A stretch of 34,899 nucleotides of DNA from Dipylidium caninum (GCA_017562135.1 QEYB01001220.1:1-34899), one strand, 5' to 3'; shown: positions 1-12,091, numbered from the stretch's first letter. Numbers and translations: made by a program. The notes: generated by a model not told the origin, from the letters alone.

Positions 1-838
1 AATTGCCCCGCAAATGCCGACCTTCAACCCTCTTCCCATGATTTTTCGAGCAGGGGCCTCAGTGATAACCCAGGTAGCGGGTGAGGGTGAGCACCGGGTG
101 CCTTGCACGCATACGGGAGTGAAAAGCAGTGTGCGTGCTTAACCGTCAAGTTTCACATGGTGACTGGCAGAGGTCCATATTATCGCCTAAGACATTTGCC
201 GAGCACCTCTGTGTTCAGTCCACACTTGCGAGTCCAGCACACTCCGTACTGCGGCCCCAGAAGTGGCTGTCAGTTGGCCTTCTGTCCATAGCATTTGCCT
301 CAGTCGACATTGCAGTCTGCGAAAGACGCTGTCCGATGAAACATGAGAGTTTTGAGGGTGTTCTGGAATCAAACAAAGTCATGATTTCAAGTGTTATGTG
401 GCAAATTTGTGAACATCTTATGTGGCCACATAAGAGGTCGCTTAAAGGCAAACACATTCGTCCCATTTGTGGGCGCCGTTCTCCCCAATTATTCAAAGAC
501 TTTGGGAGAAAGGAGACTTCGTTTTTTAATGCTTGTCTATCGTCTCAGACTGACGAAGTAGGTGTACTGGGACCACAGCGTTGAATCCAGGGTGTCAGTA
601 AATACACCACGACCATGCCACTCAGAAAACAGGGTTGAAATTAGCACAGAGCAGAAACTTTCTCACGTGGCTACTCAGTACTCGGACACGCAATCTTACG
701 CTAAAATGAGGGAAATTCACAGGTATTTGAGGAACACCGCTTCCCACTTCACACAAACCGCCCAGAGGGAAAGAGATTGAGCTACAATGGTCAATTGATT
801 CCAAGCTTCAGTACGTTCCGTTCATTTCGCCCTCTTAA
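1..838. other. No supported gene
   Basis: Reading frames of 151 codons on the plus strand (129-584) and 93 codons on the minus strand overlap here. Neither shows a recognisable motif, a good splice site or a paralogue elsewhere in the window. Both are within what chance gives at this base composition, so I see no gene that I can support. Confidence 0.5.
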
Positions 839-1477
839 ATGGAACAGCTTGCGAAAATGAGGTGTTCTATTGCGACTTCGCCTAAAATGTCTCACTGTCC
901 AGTGCATTCACAGCCCCACGGTCCCTCAGCCCTTTTCCATTCGGGAGAACAGTGCAAACAAACGCTTGCTTCAAGTGGGCTCCCTCAAACCCATTCTCGG
1001 CTCACCAAGTGGCTTATGCAACTCCTTCTAAGAGGTTCGCTTTATGCAGCGCATTGTGAACCGCTGGCCTTCCCCAAGCCGCTGCACGCGCTATTGCTTC
1101 TCTGCTTAATTGGCTTCGTCTTCTGTGCGAATGTGAAGAGAAGTACACTTTGTCTGTGGCTTCTGCCAGAGTGGATTCTGCCCAGCCCACTCATGTTTCT
1201 TCCAGAGATGGAAACAGGCACTCAACGAAGAATGCTGGGAAACGTTGCTGCCGTCTTCTCGCAAGTTTCCATTTTCTGCTACACTTCACCCTTACCACAA
1301 TTATTCTTCAAACGGATTGCGCAATTTTGGGAACGGTTTGACGATTGTTTCAATTGTCAGTTGGTGAAAAGTACTTTCACAAGGAGAGGATTCTGGTCTG
1401 ATGAGAAATGCATGTCAAAATTTAAGTTACTAGAGAAATCAGCGGTTGGAAATGGACGAAGAAGAAAGAGCTCATAA
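839..1477 (+). CDS. Long open frame, unknown product (212 codons)
   Basis: This is the second-longest open frame in the window. It starts at an ATG and has a strongly hydrophobic stretch near residues 80-100 (leucine-rich, ending IGFVFC), followed by a basic tail ending RRRKSS. An AT-rich segment follows the stop but has no clear poly(A) signal at a useful distance. I recognise no domain, and there is no second copy in the window to test codon conservation. By rough count a frame of this length is expected by chance less than once in the window, so it is listed, but it may be non-coding. Confidence 0.22.
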   Translation: MEQLAKMRCSIATSPKMSHCPVHSQPHGPSALFHSGEQCKQTLASSGLPQTHSRLTKWLMQLLLRGSLYAAHCEPLAFPKPLHALLLLCLIGFVFCANVKRSTLCLWLLPEWILPSPLMFLPEMETGTQRRMLGNVAAVFSQVSIFCYTSPLPQLFFKRIAQFWERFDDCFNCQLVKSTFTRRGFWSDEKCMSKFKLLEKSAVGNGRRRKSS

Positions 1478-2635
1478 AATTGAGTAGACATGTTTATTAA
1501 ACGTAGCATTTGCGGCGCCCACCCGCAAGATGTCTGCCCTAAACAGTGCCGCTTGACGCAGATGCACGCCTGTTATCGGCCCTCAAAGTGTGTCTTGTCA
1601 GGCACTCTGGGATCCATCGCGGGGAGGAGAAGAAGGGAGGTGCAATTTATCAAGACAATTGGCATCAGGACTACAATCGAAGATGGACGGCGGCGATTGA
1701 GAGGAAATTGAGTTCAAATTTTTGCAAATCAGTAGTAAATGGTGTTACAGGAGGAGGGACAAAAGTGAGCGTAAGGGCAAACACTGATAGGTGCAGGCAA
1801 GATGCACAAGGTGCCTCACATACAATTCACCCAATCTTCTCGACCTTCCGTAGGCAATGAGAAGGGATAGGGGGACCTGAGCGAGCAGAATCGGCTCGGA
1901 GATACTTCCGGGGCAAATGGGTGGATTGCCATCCTCTGTGTATCTACTCGATATGCGGTAAAAATGAAGGGGATAGGGGGACTGTAGCCCCCCAAATGAG
2001 AGGCGAAAGAGCAAGAATGCTCTTTCAAATACTCAGCGTGGGGTGCGCAAACACAAGCCTACTGGACATATTAGTACAGTGGCAGGGGGACGATGAAAGT
2101 TCTCTAACAACCTATGCAATGCACACTTGGGAGGCGTTGTTGTTCCAAGGTGGAAACAGGGCGAGAAACCCCTATTAAAGTGAATACTCATCTTCCATTC
2201 CAAGTGCTGACGCAGAAGGGAACAAATTTGGACACAAGAAAGCACAGGCAAGTAGTCCCGCCCCTCTGCAACTCGGCGAAAAGGGACGCACACACGCCTC
2301 CATTCTATGAACTCACAACAACACGAGAACTCTTGCACGCCGTCTCTCACCGAAATAGCGAGAAATGTAACACAAGAACCACTCAAGACACTACGAGGAT
2401 GCGGAGGGACTGCGAGCATCGCAAATGAATAAGCACTACTCACGTGTGGAAGAGACAACAGCTTTCCACGAACGACGTTCTTTTTAGTAAATAAATATTT
2501 CTGGCTCACAACTGCCCCATCGAGAGGAAATAAGAAGACAGAAGTTCAACATTTTGCAGTCGGAAAAGAAGATGCTCTCCCAGTAGCTACCATTTTGGGT
2601 CGGCAAGTTAATTTCACGAGAAGCCCCACCCCCCT
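1478..2635. other. Region with overlapping open frames only
   Basis: A 158-codon minus-strand frame (2033-2509) and a 104-codon plus-strand frame (2114-2428) overlap in antisense. Neither has recognisable motifs or splice signals. Two short direct repeats sharing the core GATAGGGGGAC lie at about 1866 and 1973. No gene is supported. Confidence 0.4.
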
Positions 2636-2639
2636 TCAC

Positions 2640-2830
2640 CCCATTGATGTATCGGACCTGCCGATCACTATGTGTCTTCCCATGCTGCCCGAGTAACAGG
2701 CCCCATCCTTGTGCACGGAGCCGGCGATTGGTGGTTTCAAGTTATGTTGGTGCGGGGTGTTGGGTCTCTCATCCTCAGGTCCAAATGAGCCGCAAACCAT
2801 GGATTGTCTGCTACCCGCGCCTTCTCTCAC
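2640..2830 (-). CDS. Possible terminal exon downstream of the 2831-2970 exon
   Basis: On the minus strand the frame running to the stop near 2636 encodes a hydrophilic tail with the motifs GPEDERP and GRHIVIGRSDTSMG. It directly follows the exon at 2831-2970, after a GTGAGA donor, so it would be the next exon of the same gene. The acceptor is uncertain: the AG dinucleotides that could be used give different phases. No protein family is recognised. Confidence 0.25.
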
Positions 2831-2970
2831 CCCATTTCCCCCAAAACTGCCAGAACATTTCCGCAACTCTTTCTAAAGTGTCCTTCTTCGCCCTCTGGGG
2901 ACCATTTCCGTGTTTCTGCTATGACTATTTCCAATACGTCCTCTTTACGAGGTTTGAACAGGCAAACTTG
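2831..2970 (-). CDS. Internal exon, unknown protein
   Basis: This 140-nt minus-strand segment is open in one frame and bounded by good splice signals: a T-rich tract ending TTTTGAAG before 2970 and the donor GGG/GTGAGA at 2830. The product is a normal-looking mixed sequence (begins QVCLFKPRKEDVLEIVIAET, ends VLAVLGEMG) predicted to be largely helical. With the upstream candidate at about 3105-3307 it suggests a minus-strand gene continuing toward 2640. Family unknown. X1 lies upstream on the same strand and could belong to the same gene. Confidence 0.45.
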
Positions 2971-3104
2971 CTTCAAAAGAACCGTCGGAGATCGAAAAGA
3001 GGATGCGCGTTGATATGAAGAAAGGCAGAGAGAAGCGAAGAAAAACTGGGGCTCGGCGGATGCCTGGAGGATGCTACCCGCCACCACCCCCACCAAACCG
3101 CCAC

Positions 3105-3307
3105 CACCCGCCACCACTCAGTCAACGCCCTCACTGATTCCAATCCCGCACACAGTGCAGTCCGGCCTACGACCGCCCTGGAGTCCGGGAACACCCCGTG
3201 TCCATGGTCGGGCTGGAGATACTCCAAAGCCTCCTCTAGTTCACACAACAGGGAGAATGAGCCTTCGTACCCCACCTCGAAGTGAGCCATCACGAGCCCA
3301 AGGCCTC
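3105..3307 (-). CDS. Internal exon, unknown protein
   Basis: The minus-strand frame begins just after an acceptor (TTTTGACTTATGTAG, AG at 3308-3309) and encodes a plausible globular segment with the motifs GLGLVMAHFEVGYEGSF and CELEEALEYLQPDHG. Codons favour C or G in the third position. The opposite strand of the same bases gives a proline-rich product, the usual look of an antisense frame. The 3' border falls in a GTGGTGGCGG-rich tract with several possible donors, so the end is approximate. Family unknown. Confidence 0.42.
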
Positions 3308-3469
3308 CTACATAAGTCAAAATTTATAGTCGCCAAATAAAATTTATTCCAATGGCTTTGGACCCACGCAATTCAATGGGTTATCTCAAGTGTCCGTGCT
3401 TGTGCCCGCGTAGCCTCTCCATCCTCCGCTTTAATCACGTCCCGACTAATCCATTTAAACATGTCATCA

Positions 3470-4743
3470 TGGCCATCGATGACATTTCTTTCGAGTACCA
3501 CATTCGCCACTTCATTGGAGACGCAACAGCGGACAGCCATTTACTCCACCCAGTTTCCTAAAGCAGGAGGAGAAGAGCTGCACCACCGCCCTCGGTTGGA
3601 GGCCTGCTCGTTGTCTGTCACCACGAAGAGGGCAAAGGTCTGTTCGGGCGAAAGGATAATCGCACACTACCGTCAATCTGTCTTCATGTTAGCCCCCCGT
3701 GAAAGCGAAGCTGCGAAACATCTAAGATGTAGACGACGCAGTCGTGGTGTTTAAGGATTCTCTTATCTGTTCTCAATGCTCTCATTTGGTAGGTTTCTTA
3801 AACGAAAGACTGATTATGCTTGCTGGCGGTACAATTCAAAGCTGAGGGCTTTTTTGTAACCGTGGCTTCAGAATGACCCTCAAAGTCCACCACTTTCACC
3901 ACCATCTCGTCTCAACTCCATAATTCTGCCCTCAGAGGGCAGGCGGCTCCTGGAGGCAAGAGTGCGGTCCTTTGCGTAGCGCTTCGAATTGGCTTTTTTG
4001 TGCAGAATGGTTACGAGGAAGAGACACCTTCTCAAAGTTGCCCCTTCGGTGCTCTGACCACTGGGGGGTGCATAATCCAACTGGGACTTCTTCAAAGTTT
4101 GGCATTGATTGCCTAGCCGCAGACGTTCCGAAATTGAGGGCTCTGCGTTGGAAAGCACAGATGCACGAGCTCCTGTCTACCAATCCAACGGCATGGTGTA
4201 GAGGAGTAAGACTGCGAGTAGAGAACCGCTCCCAACCCCGAAGTTGGGCCACAACAGGGCGTTTAGCGTATCTTCTAGGCTGAGATACATTGCAACTGCA
4301 TGATCGTGCAACTCCATCGGGAGTTTGGGCACATCGGCCGGAATGTCAGGCAGTCTAGAAGAGAGACCACACAGTAGCGTACAAATCACAACGATATATG
4401 CGTGTGTTAGGTCGTGAACCGAATGGCCGCAATGTGGAATGAGAATCGACTTGCCTTTGATTCCAGGTTGCGGAGTTTTCGTGAAATGCGCCTCAGAAAG
4501 ATGCACAAATAAAAGAGCGCAGAGACCTCTGATTTAAATAGACAGTGGCTGGAGCACTTGTTCAACCTCCCCGTTCGTGGCAAGGTGTTTGCTTGAACAC
4601 TGATAGCATGCAAGTAGCGGTTGATTTTGTTCACTTGACTTCAATTCCACATCGATGTTTACTGCTGGAGAACGGCAGTGATGACCATTGGGGAGGCTTG
4701 AAGAAAGGCCTGCACACTCTTGTCCCACTCTTAAGGTTGACAA
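3470..4743 (-). pseudogene. X1: diverged copy of a multi-exon segment (paralogue of X2)
   Basis: Read on the minus strand, this stretch aligns along its length with 6150-7340. In order it holds a frame with motifs NIDVELKSSEQ and ACYQC (4743-4534); a frame ending at a TTG/GTAGAC donor at 4181 that includes MYLSLEDTLNALLWPNFG; a segment with FEEVPVG and NFEKVSLP; and a last part with SPEQTFALFVVTD. Several frame changes and stops interrupt the last part, so it is either a decayed copy or spans introns and sequencing errors. See X2 for the domain discussion. Probably on the same transcript strand as the exons at 2831-3307. Confidence 0.4.
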
Positions 4744-4749
4744 GCGACC

Positions 4750-5988
4750 ACATAAGATGCACTTGACACCTAGCGATTTATCTTGAAGACAACGAGGCTC
4801 CCACCGTGCGACACGTGCGTTGACCCACTGAGGTGGTTATGAGTTGCCCTAATCTCCTCAACTTAATTCGTCTTCTTTCTTGTATGACGGCAGGTCTCAC
4901 ATTTCCCCATCCATGGAGTACACTAGAGGCGTCACGGGCTTGTAAATTCAAGCAATTGGCATTGAAACCTTAGTCGTGAGTAGCGAGTCCCTCCAGGCAG
5001 ATGTTGGACCCGACGCGACGCCACGAAGTGCCAGTTAAACTGGCAGGGATTAGTGCTCAGGACCCTGAATCCTTGCGACAAGAGGAGTTAAATATTGGTG
5101 AAACCTGATTTTACGAGACCATCTTTCTCCGTGATGCATTCTTTCTCTTCTCCCTACTCTAAATCCCTTACGCTCCCCTCCCCTCCCCTCCACTTCCGCC
5201 CTCCCTCCGCCTCCCTCCCCTCCACTCAGCCCACGTGGCTTTTCAGTAATTCAGAGCCTCTCCGAGAGCATTTCTCGGACTTATTTTCATGTTTCTACAA
5301 ATAATACGTTTCAGCAGATCACCGAACGTGGGAGACAAGAAGGCGGCAGCGGTGAAAGTTAACGCCTTCGATCATCCGCGTGGGAGTGGTCAAGGGCGAT
5401 GAGGAATGAGCTGGGGAATATGTTAGCGAGGAGGAAACCGTCAGTGTTGCACTATCTTCCGCACATTCCAAAAGTTTTCTCCTTTACCGAGGTGCAACGG
5501 CGCAATGATGGGGGTGAAGGATGTGAAAGCAGCTGTTTGGCCTCAGTTTTAGTTCTCCGATACCCTCGTCCAGGAGGCAACGGTTTAACCCGATTTGGAT
5601 CAAATGTAACCCGCTGTGAGCTCGCCTCTCTGCTCGCAAGCACTCCCCCCTCTGGACTATTCCATGCTCCATTTCTATATCAACAAGCTAACGCGGACAG
5701 AGGACAGACTACATCGGTGTCGGTGAGCGGCTGACAAGGACGGCTTTCAAGATCTTAGACAAAACATGCCCAGGAAGTTTGGCGAGCCAGTCCAAAATAT
5801 CCTTCTAGTTGTGAAGAGGGCGACAGAGTCAGAGGTGGTCGGTCAAAGCCTCTTCCGCCTTCCTAGCCTCACCCAGTCGTGGTTGCTAATATCTCAGTGG
5901 CGTCTGTGGAACACGATGTCATGGTTGGCTGAAGCTACTCCTCCCGACCTTGTGAGGACACACTCTCCGAGTAATTCTCTATCTCTAC
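4750..5988. other. Mostly unassigned; C-rich tract
   Basis: The plus strand carries a cytosine-rich tract at about 5176-5230 (runs of CCCCTCCCCTCC), which could form a G-quadruplex on the minus strand. A 111-codon plus-strand frame (5399-5734) and two overlapping minus-strand frames (5452-5672) are present without convincing splice signals or paralogues. No gene is supported. Confidence 0.4.
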
Positions 5989-6119
5989 TCAATGAACCAC
6001 GAGAACCTCAGGCCGAATGAAAAGCAAGATGTCTCTAGCCAACAAGTTATTCCATGGCAACAGACGCTGTTCATGTTGACTGCCGAAAACTAGCGATCCT
6101 CCGCAAAATACACGTCTCT

Positions 6120-7340
6120 GCAAAATCCATTCGAGCAACTCAAACGTCCAAGTGATCGTCCTCAGGCACTTCTGTCGATGCCACATTCGCCACTTCATAG
6201 GTAGACTCAACAGCGGACAGTCATCCACTCCCACAAGGTCCCTGAAGCAGGTGGGGCAAATTTCCAAAACAGGCTTCGTTGGGCTCTTCGACGTCGTTCA
6301 CCACGAACAAGGCGAAGGTTTGTTGGGGCGAAAGTATTTCGCTACAGCTGTCAACTCTGCCTTCATTTTCAGCCGCGTGATGCCGAAATGTTGAAAGCCG
6401 CGCAAGGTAGACGATGCAGTCGTATGTGTTGAAGGCATCCTTATCTCTCCTAATACACTCTTGGTAGGTTCTCTTGCAGAGATCAATTCTGTCACTGGGT
6501 AGAATTCAGTCGAGAAACCTTTAAGTAAAGGCCGAGAGATGCAGCTCCCTCGCCGAGAACCGTGTTGACACATCGGAGCCATCGCTTTCACCTTCACTGA
6601 CCTCCAAGTGCGCAGACTTCCCATCAGAGGAGACGGATCGTAGCGGAAGCAGGGGTTTTCAATATGAAATGGCTAATTATTTCAAATGGCCATCTCGTGT
6701 AGTCAAGGATGGATGTGAGGAAGAGCATTCACTTTCTCAAAAGGTGCCACTGGGCGGTCTGACCAATCGAGCGCGCATTTCAACTTCGTCTCTTCAAAGT
6801 GGCATTTAATTGCTCGACGCAAACCCGGTCCGAAATGGAGGGTTCTGATCTTGAGCACAGGGTGTACCAGCTCCTGCCTACCTATCCAACGCCACGTAGT
6901 GATGGTAGGAGTGGGGAAAACCCGTGAATACAGAACCCCTTCCCAGCTTGGGCATTGCCACGCAGGCGTTTAGCGTCTCGTCAATGGTGAGGTACTTGCC
7001 AGATCAGCTTTTAAATGCACTCCGTGGCTGGAGGTTGGAGACATACAACACTACCAGTAGTCGTCTATAAAGGAGACCCACACAGCAGACAGTCGTCTAA
7101 TTTAGACGGTTTAACTGGCCATCAGGCGGGGAAAGGTTGAATGAATCGACTTGCCTTTGATTGCATGACACTACTCGGCGAGGTGTGGCGAAAACGCACT
7201 GACTGGAGGAGGTTTCTGGCACGAATGACCGTCGAAAGGCCTCTGGTTTAAAATGATGAGCTGGAGCACTGTTATTTCTCACACTCGTGACAAGTGCTTG
7301 CTTGAACGCTAATTTAGTGTAATTCAGCGGGTTTAATGTA
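6120..7340 (-). CDS. X2: multi-exon segment, possible RA/ubiquitin-like domain, frame-disrupted
   Basis: This is the minus-strand paralogue of X1. An exon ending at ATAG/GTAGGC (6882) encodes YLTIDETLNACVAMPKLG. The next segment holds HFEETKLKCALDWSDRPV and FEKVNALPHI. The last part (6483 downward) encodes CKRTYQEC, YDCIVYLARLSTF and SPQQTFALFVVNDVEEP. A one-base shift then gives CFRDLVGVDDCPLLSLPMKW, which X1 matches in the same shifted frame. The FALF... then DDCPL... pattern resembles the strand order of Ras-association or related ubiquitin-like folds; this is inference from short motifs. Stops lie in several frames, so the copy may be a pseudogene or contain indel errors. Confidence 0.38.
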
Positions 7341-7399
7341 TCGTCTCTCTGAACTCCATCTTCCTCTTGGCATTGCCGAGACTCTTGCAGGTCGGTTCA

Positions 7400-8559
7400 A
7401 GACACGTCAGCTCATTCGGTCTTTCTTGCAAATTGCCTTACTGTCTTCGAAGAAAGGGTTCGCACGTCGTCAAGTCCAACGTGATGCGGGAAAGGGCCTT
7501 AGTGTCGGGTGGCCATATTCTACGTCGAGACGCCATCACCTGGACTAGTCAAACACAGCTCTTATCCAACGCTACGCTGGTCATCGTCAGCGGATGCGAT
7601 TTCAGAGAGGACAGTGTGCTGCGTATTGGTGAGAAACTGGCTAGCAGTTAGTCAGGTGATGAATATCTTCGACGGCGCCCCTGCGCCGCGTCTTTACAAC
7701 TTCATTGCTGGCAAAATGCAATTGCATTCAAGCGGCTAAATGGCAGCCTTTTTCGCTTCGCCCAGGTAACTGAAATGTCTTTCAGTGGAGGGGCTGCATG
7801 CGGGCCCATACCGGGAGAGGAAGTAGGCGGTGCGATGAGCTCGCAGTGTGTGGTGTAAGTAACAAACGAATGCCCCGCTTCACAGTTGTGTGTGAGCGCA
7901 GCTCAGAGGTGAGGAAAGCAGACTTTGAGATGATTTAATTTTGCGTGAGTCTGCGTGGCAGAGGAGACCAGGCGCTGATGACGGCAGTCTGTGACGACGT
8001 CCGAGGGAAGGTTTAGCTTCCGGGCGCATCCACAAGCGGTCTCAGGTGCGCTCTTACGACGAAGTGGAATTAAGTGTGCAGAGTGGAGGCTACAGCTTAC
8101 GTCGTCGTCTCTAAAGTACTTGCCTCAACGCATGAGCATCTCTGTTTCAAGTTTATTGAACCATCGCGCTGTTCTCTGTACTGCGCGATGAGTGGCAGTG
8201 GAAGGGTTGCTATTCACCTGGATGATCGGAGACCACAGTTTAGAACAAATTCTCTGCTCTTGTGCCCTAGACGAAATGACTGAACAATGGAGAGCCTATT
8301 CGGTCTCTAAAAGCTCCGAGGACTATTTCAACCGCCTCCTCTGACAACAAGTTGGGCGTTAGAATTGTAGTCCGCGGTCTCGGGAAGTAGGTTTTTTTTT
8401 TTCAACGGCAGAAAGGAATTCGCCCGTAGACGAACTCTCACACGCGAAAGGATAATTTGTTATCAAGCCAACACTGTCTCCACACCACTCTCCACCTTCT
8501 CAGTCTCCAACGTGCACGTTGCACCTCTTAGAGCCGTTTTCGATGTTGTAGTTACAATC
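7400..8559. other. No supported gene
   Basis: Only short overlapping frames (up to 94 codons) are present, with no motifs, paralogues or convincing splice pairs. A run of nine T's lies near 8393-8402. Confidence 0.45.
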
Positions 8560-8748
8560 CTAACAACTAAGGCACAGGTGTTTTTGCGGGCCAAAAGTGG
8601 TATCAGACGCAACCATACCCACATTAAGGCCTTCATCTAGGGGCTGTACATTCAAAGTGGAAGTGTAGAGACACTCCTTGAGGGAAAACAACGCAGGATA
8701 GGTGAATTTGATCACTTCAGTTGGGTGGGAAATTATTCCTAAACTAGT
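8560..8748 (-). CDS. Candidate terminal exon, unknown protein
   Basis: The minus-strand frame follows an acceptor-like tract ending TTGACATTCAG (AG at 8749-8750). It runs 62 codons to a stop, encoding a balanced sequence with motifs GIISHPTEVIKFTYPALFS and PLDEGLNVGMVASDTTFG and ending CLSC. No competing frame of quality lies opposite. No upstream partner exon was identified and the family is unknown. Confidence 0.3.
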   Translation of the reverse strand, partial: TSLGIISHPTEVIKFTYPALFSLKECLYTSTLNVQPLDEGLNVGMVASDTTFGPQKHLCLSC

Positions 8749-8779
8749 CTGAATGTCAAGAGAACAGGGCAAAATGTCA

Positions 8780-8984
8780 ACAGTTCAGGCCGTTGGCCAC
8801 CTTTCATTCAGCGAATGCAAAGCTGGAGAATGTGGATCTTCTGCCGTTCGATGGCTAATTCAATCGTCTACAAGATGGTCACCCGACACATTCAAGAAGC
8901 CCCACTCAGCAGCATTCGGAGTCCGAGAGCTGCCACTGCAGCTAGACGCAGACCCTCCGTCTTAGGTGGGAAAGCGCCACTATC
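8780..8984. other. No supported gene
   Basis: A 70-codon plus-strand frame spans this stretch but lacks motifs, splice sites or a paralogue. Nothing else is visible. Confidence 0.4.
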
Positions 8985-9062
8985 GCAATGATACGAGTAC
9001 CTTGCCGGCACAAATACGTTAGCCTTCAGCGCTGGCGTTCATTTCGTCTGACTATACCCGCA
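8985..9062 (+). repeat. Degenerate fragment of repeat R1
   Basis: This stretch shares an interrupted match with R1 copy 1 near 10340-10405 (GATACGAGT..., then GTTAGCCTTCA, then CGTTCATTTCG against CGTTCTTTTCT). It is far more diverged than the other copies, so R1 has been present in this locus for some time. Confidence 0.5.
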
Positions 9063-10224
9063 AGTACCTACGAGTGTTACTGTCGTGGTGTCGGCATTCA
9101 CGACCGAGGAGCGTGGTGATGGCATGAATCGGGTTTGAAGGGGATTCTTGATGGCCGCTCTTACCGCCGTTCCTCTACGACGACACACATGTAGTCATAA
9201 TTACATGCGACGGGAAAGCTACGAGTCCCGCATAAAAGCTATTTGGTGCAGAGACAGTAAGTAGAATTTGTATTCCCTTCCACTTCCCCACCGAAATGAA
9301 GTACGCGAAATACAACTGTCCTTTTCCGCATCGCAAGGACAAGGTGAAAGGGGAGATTGGTTGAGGTCACCCTGTCAGAGTTGAAGGCAGTAGATGCGTC
9401 ACGGACACGAACCTCGTACTGTTTGGAAAAACAAAAGACGGCAGCACTTGCCGTTTAAGCAGGGAAACGGCCTAGTCGAGTAACAAACTGCGTCGATGAA
9501 AACGCTTTAAACGCTGGAGATTCGTATCCTACGTCATTGGCAGCGTATTGTGTAGAATAACGAGGGAAGTGGCTCACCGTTGCAGAAGTCCTCTCTGCAA
9601 CTATCAATGAGGGGACTGCGTGTCTTAGCGTCTACACCAACGGAGTATGCGGCCTCTAATGGCCAACCTCCGCTGACCAAATCAAGCTGAATCAGACGCG
9701 ATCCGCCCATGATCACGTCGATGGCTCATCCCTTTCCCAACAGATAAATCCGAGGGCTGGGAAGTACATCTTATTTGGCGCCTTGTAAGATTTTAGGTAG
9801 TGGGACGGGACTGCAAACATTCTCAAGCCACTGGATGGGCCAATACTGGCATTCTCCACCAACCTGAGCAAGCCTTAGTGCCTCCGAACCTGCGTCCGTC
9901 ACAATTTTGACCCACGGGGTGTAGAAATGTGGCCTTTTCCTCTTCCATCGGAGTTCACTGCCGACAGCTCTCTCAAACCCCGTGCCGTCCCGCGGAGGAA
10001 TCGTGCGATGCTTTACATACTAAATCTCCATCCCGCCGCCTACTTCCGTCGGACAAACACGCCATCCCCCTCTGCCACCCACCTCCGCCACCAATGGAAG
10101 TAGTTTTCCTGCTACAGGACACCTGCCACTCGACAAAACATTGTTAGATTGCTTGACCAAACTGTGCATGAGGTCGTCCAATCACTCTCCTTTTCAACGC
10201 GGCCCACTTGAAGCCCCCAGTGGT
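9063..10224. other. No supported gene
   Basis: Only frames under 75 codons occur. A proline-rich plus-strand product at 9929-10147 looks like a chance or antisense frame. No repeat partner elsewhere in the window was noticed. Confidence 0.4.
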
Positions 10225-12091
10225 CACCGAATAAAATGAATATTAAAGAGGACGACCTAACCTTGTAGGAGGATTCATGTGGAGGAACTATAATCGAGTG
10301 CCGTACCAGCATCCTCTCTGGGGACCCCGTCACCTCCGCCGAAGAGATACGAGTGCTTTCATGTCCCCAAAAAAGGTTAGCCTTCACCGCTGCCGTTCTT
10401 TTCTCTTATTATTTACTCCCAAATGGGTGGAGGCTTCCTCTGATAATATCGACCTTGAGGGCGGAAGAAGAATTGTCTAAAAGTCATTTGAATGGGTTGA
10501 CGACTGGACAACGCCTAAGGAAGCCCGCTTCCCGAGTATCGCGGCAAGTTATGCCTTCACTTGTCAACGCCAGAAGCGCCGGTGGCGAAGGTTCTGTTAG
10601 AGATTAATCAGACTATCAGAACTAAACTTAAACTGCTCGCATGACCACACGTAAACCTGCATTTAACGACGGTTATTTCAGTCAGGAAAAGCAGAGCACC
10701 GATGCCCCAAATGGGACGTTTTTGGGAGACAATTTTTAGTCTTTCTTCAGTCCACGGTTCTCAGACGCGGTCACTGTTTACTTGCCTGCTGTTCACAGTT
10801 CCTCTTTAATGACATCCAAATCCTCTTCCAAGTGAGACGCCCTGAATGGAGGAGGTTAGGAGGAAGGCTTGGAATGTCAACAAAACATGTCCGTGTCCGA
10901 GGTGTTTTGACAACAGCAGTTCATAACGTTGGTCTTTCACTCTGTCTGGACCACACTGTCTCTGTTTACTTGCCTGTTTGTTCTTACTTTCCTATTTGAG
11001 GAACTCAGTAGCCTACTTCAAGACGGCGGTGGCAAATGAAGAGCGTATGGAGAAGGCTTCTGTGTGTCACCCAAAAAAGTACAGATTTCTGTTAGGAGGC
11101 ACGCCAGTCTGTTCCGATTGTATTAAAGCGGGAGAGAAATCGCTTTCATTCAAAGTCGCCATGACATGGTCACTTGAGGCCGCCTTTAGCTGAGCCCGAA
11201 GCCTACCTCCTGCTTTGGGTCCTTCACCAACTCCTGGCAGGAGGCCGCTCCCTTCCAATGGCGACTAGCGAACAGAATTCATTCCTCTGCGAGGTTGCCT
11301 CATTAAGACTAAGACGAGGTCTTCTTAAGTTTTCCCCACGGCGCCACAGTAGTAATGAATTAGCTGCGGTGGTGGAAAGCTTTGCGCGGCCTCCTAAATT
11401 CTCTTGGTGCACAGATGGCGGATGAGGCTGGTCGCCCGAAGGGCCTATCTCCCATCTCCTGGCCGTTCTGTGTGCGTGTTTCTGTGGCCCCATGTGCCTG
11501 TGCTGCGTGTGTGTGGTTAGCGCAGCCACAGTGAGCTCTAATTTCGCTTTTAACATTAATGTTGTGATAGCGAAACGAAGGTCACGGTTTATTTTTTTTA
11601 TTTTTTATTTGCTGTCCATCAATTCGACCCCGCTTGGGCTTTCTAGTCCCACTCGAAAACCTCTTTTAATTCCACTGTTTACGCCCTCATTTCACCCATG
11701 CCATTCGATTTTATTTATAACATCGCGGTTGATATCATAATCAATCAACATATCCTCTCTAGTTCATTGCCAGCAGGAGTTCTAGGCCTTCTTTATTCTT
11801 GAATGCACCTCTTTGGACTAAAATCCTAGTGTCTCAACCACCAAATAGGAAGAGAAATAGGCCACATTCAGCGCGATAGACGCATTCCGTGCAAGTGAAG
11901 CTGAAAAATGTGTGTGACTGGTCATTTGTAGGCATTGCGACTCGGCTCGACAGTTTCCGTCTAAGTGGGCTATCGCACCACGACAACGTGAATTCGATCA
12001 AATCGTCTGTGGATTTTTGCTGCGTTTGGACTTTCACTGCATCACCGAGTCCTGTGCATTTCGGGCGAGTTAATGCCTGCACCGAAAGATA
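10225..12091 (+). repeat. R1 copy 1: about 1.87-kb dispersed repeat (longest copy)
   Basis: This is the longest copy of a repeat present again at 27371-28986 and 25365-25974. It opens with CACCGAATAAAA and runs collinearly with copy 2 to about 11830, after which only copy 3 continues to match. Inside is an imperfect tandem duplication of about 190 nt (10735-10830 against 10915-11015, sharing CTGTTTACTTGCCTG). A GT-rich stretch near 11465-11520 is expanded in copy 3. No reverse transcriptase, transposase or terminal repeat was found, so it could be a non-autonomous element or a segmental duplication. Open frames inside are not conserved between copies because of frameshifting indels. Confidence 0.8.

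Noticed and set aside
3071..3340. Proline-rich plus-strand open frame
   Set aside because: Typical antisense look opposite the better-supported minus-strand exon with an acceptor at 3308.
11174..11425. Open frame inside R1 copy 1, with a similar one at 28304-28558
   Set aside because: Both begin and end alike, but the middle is frameshifted between copies, so coding is not conserved.
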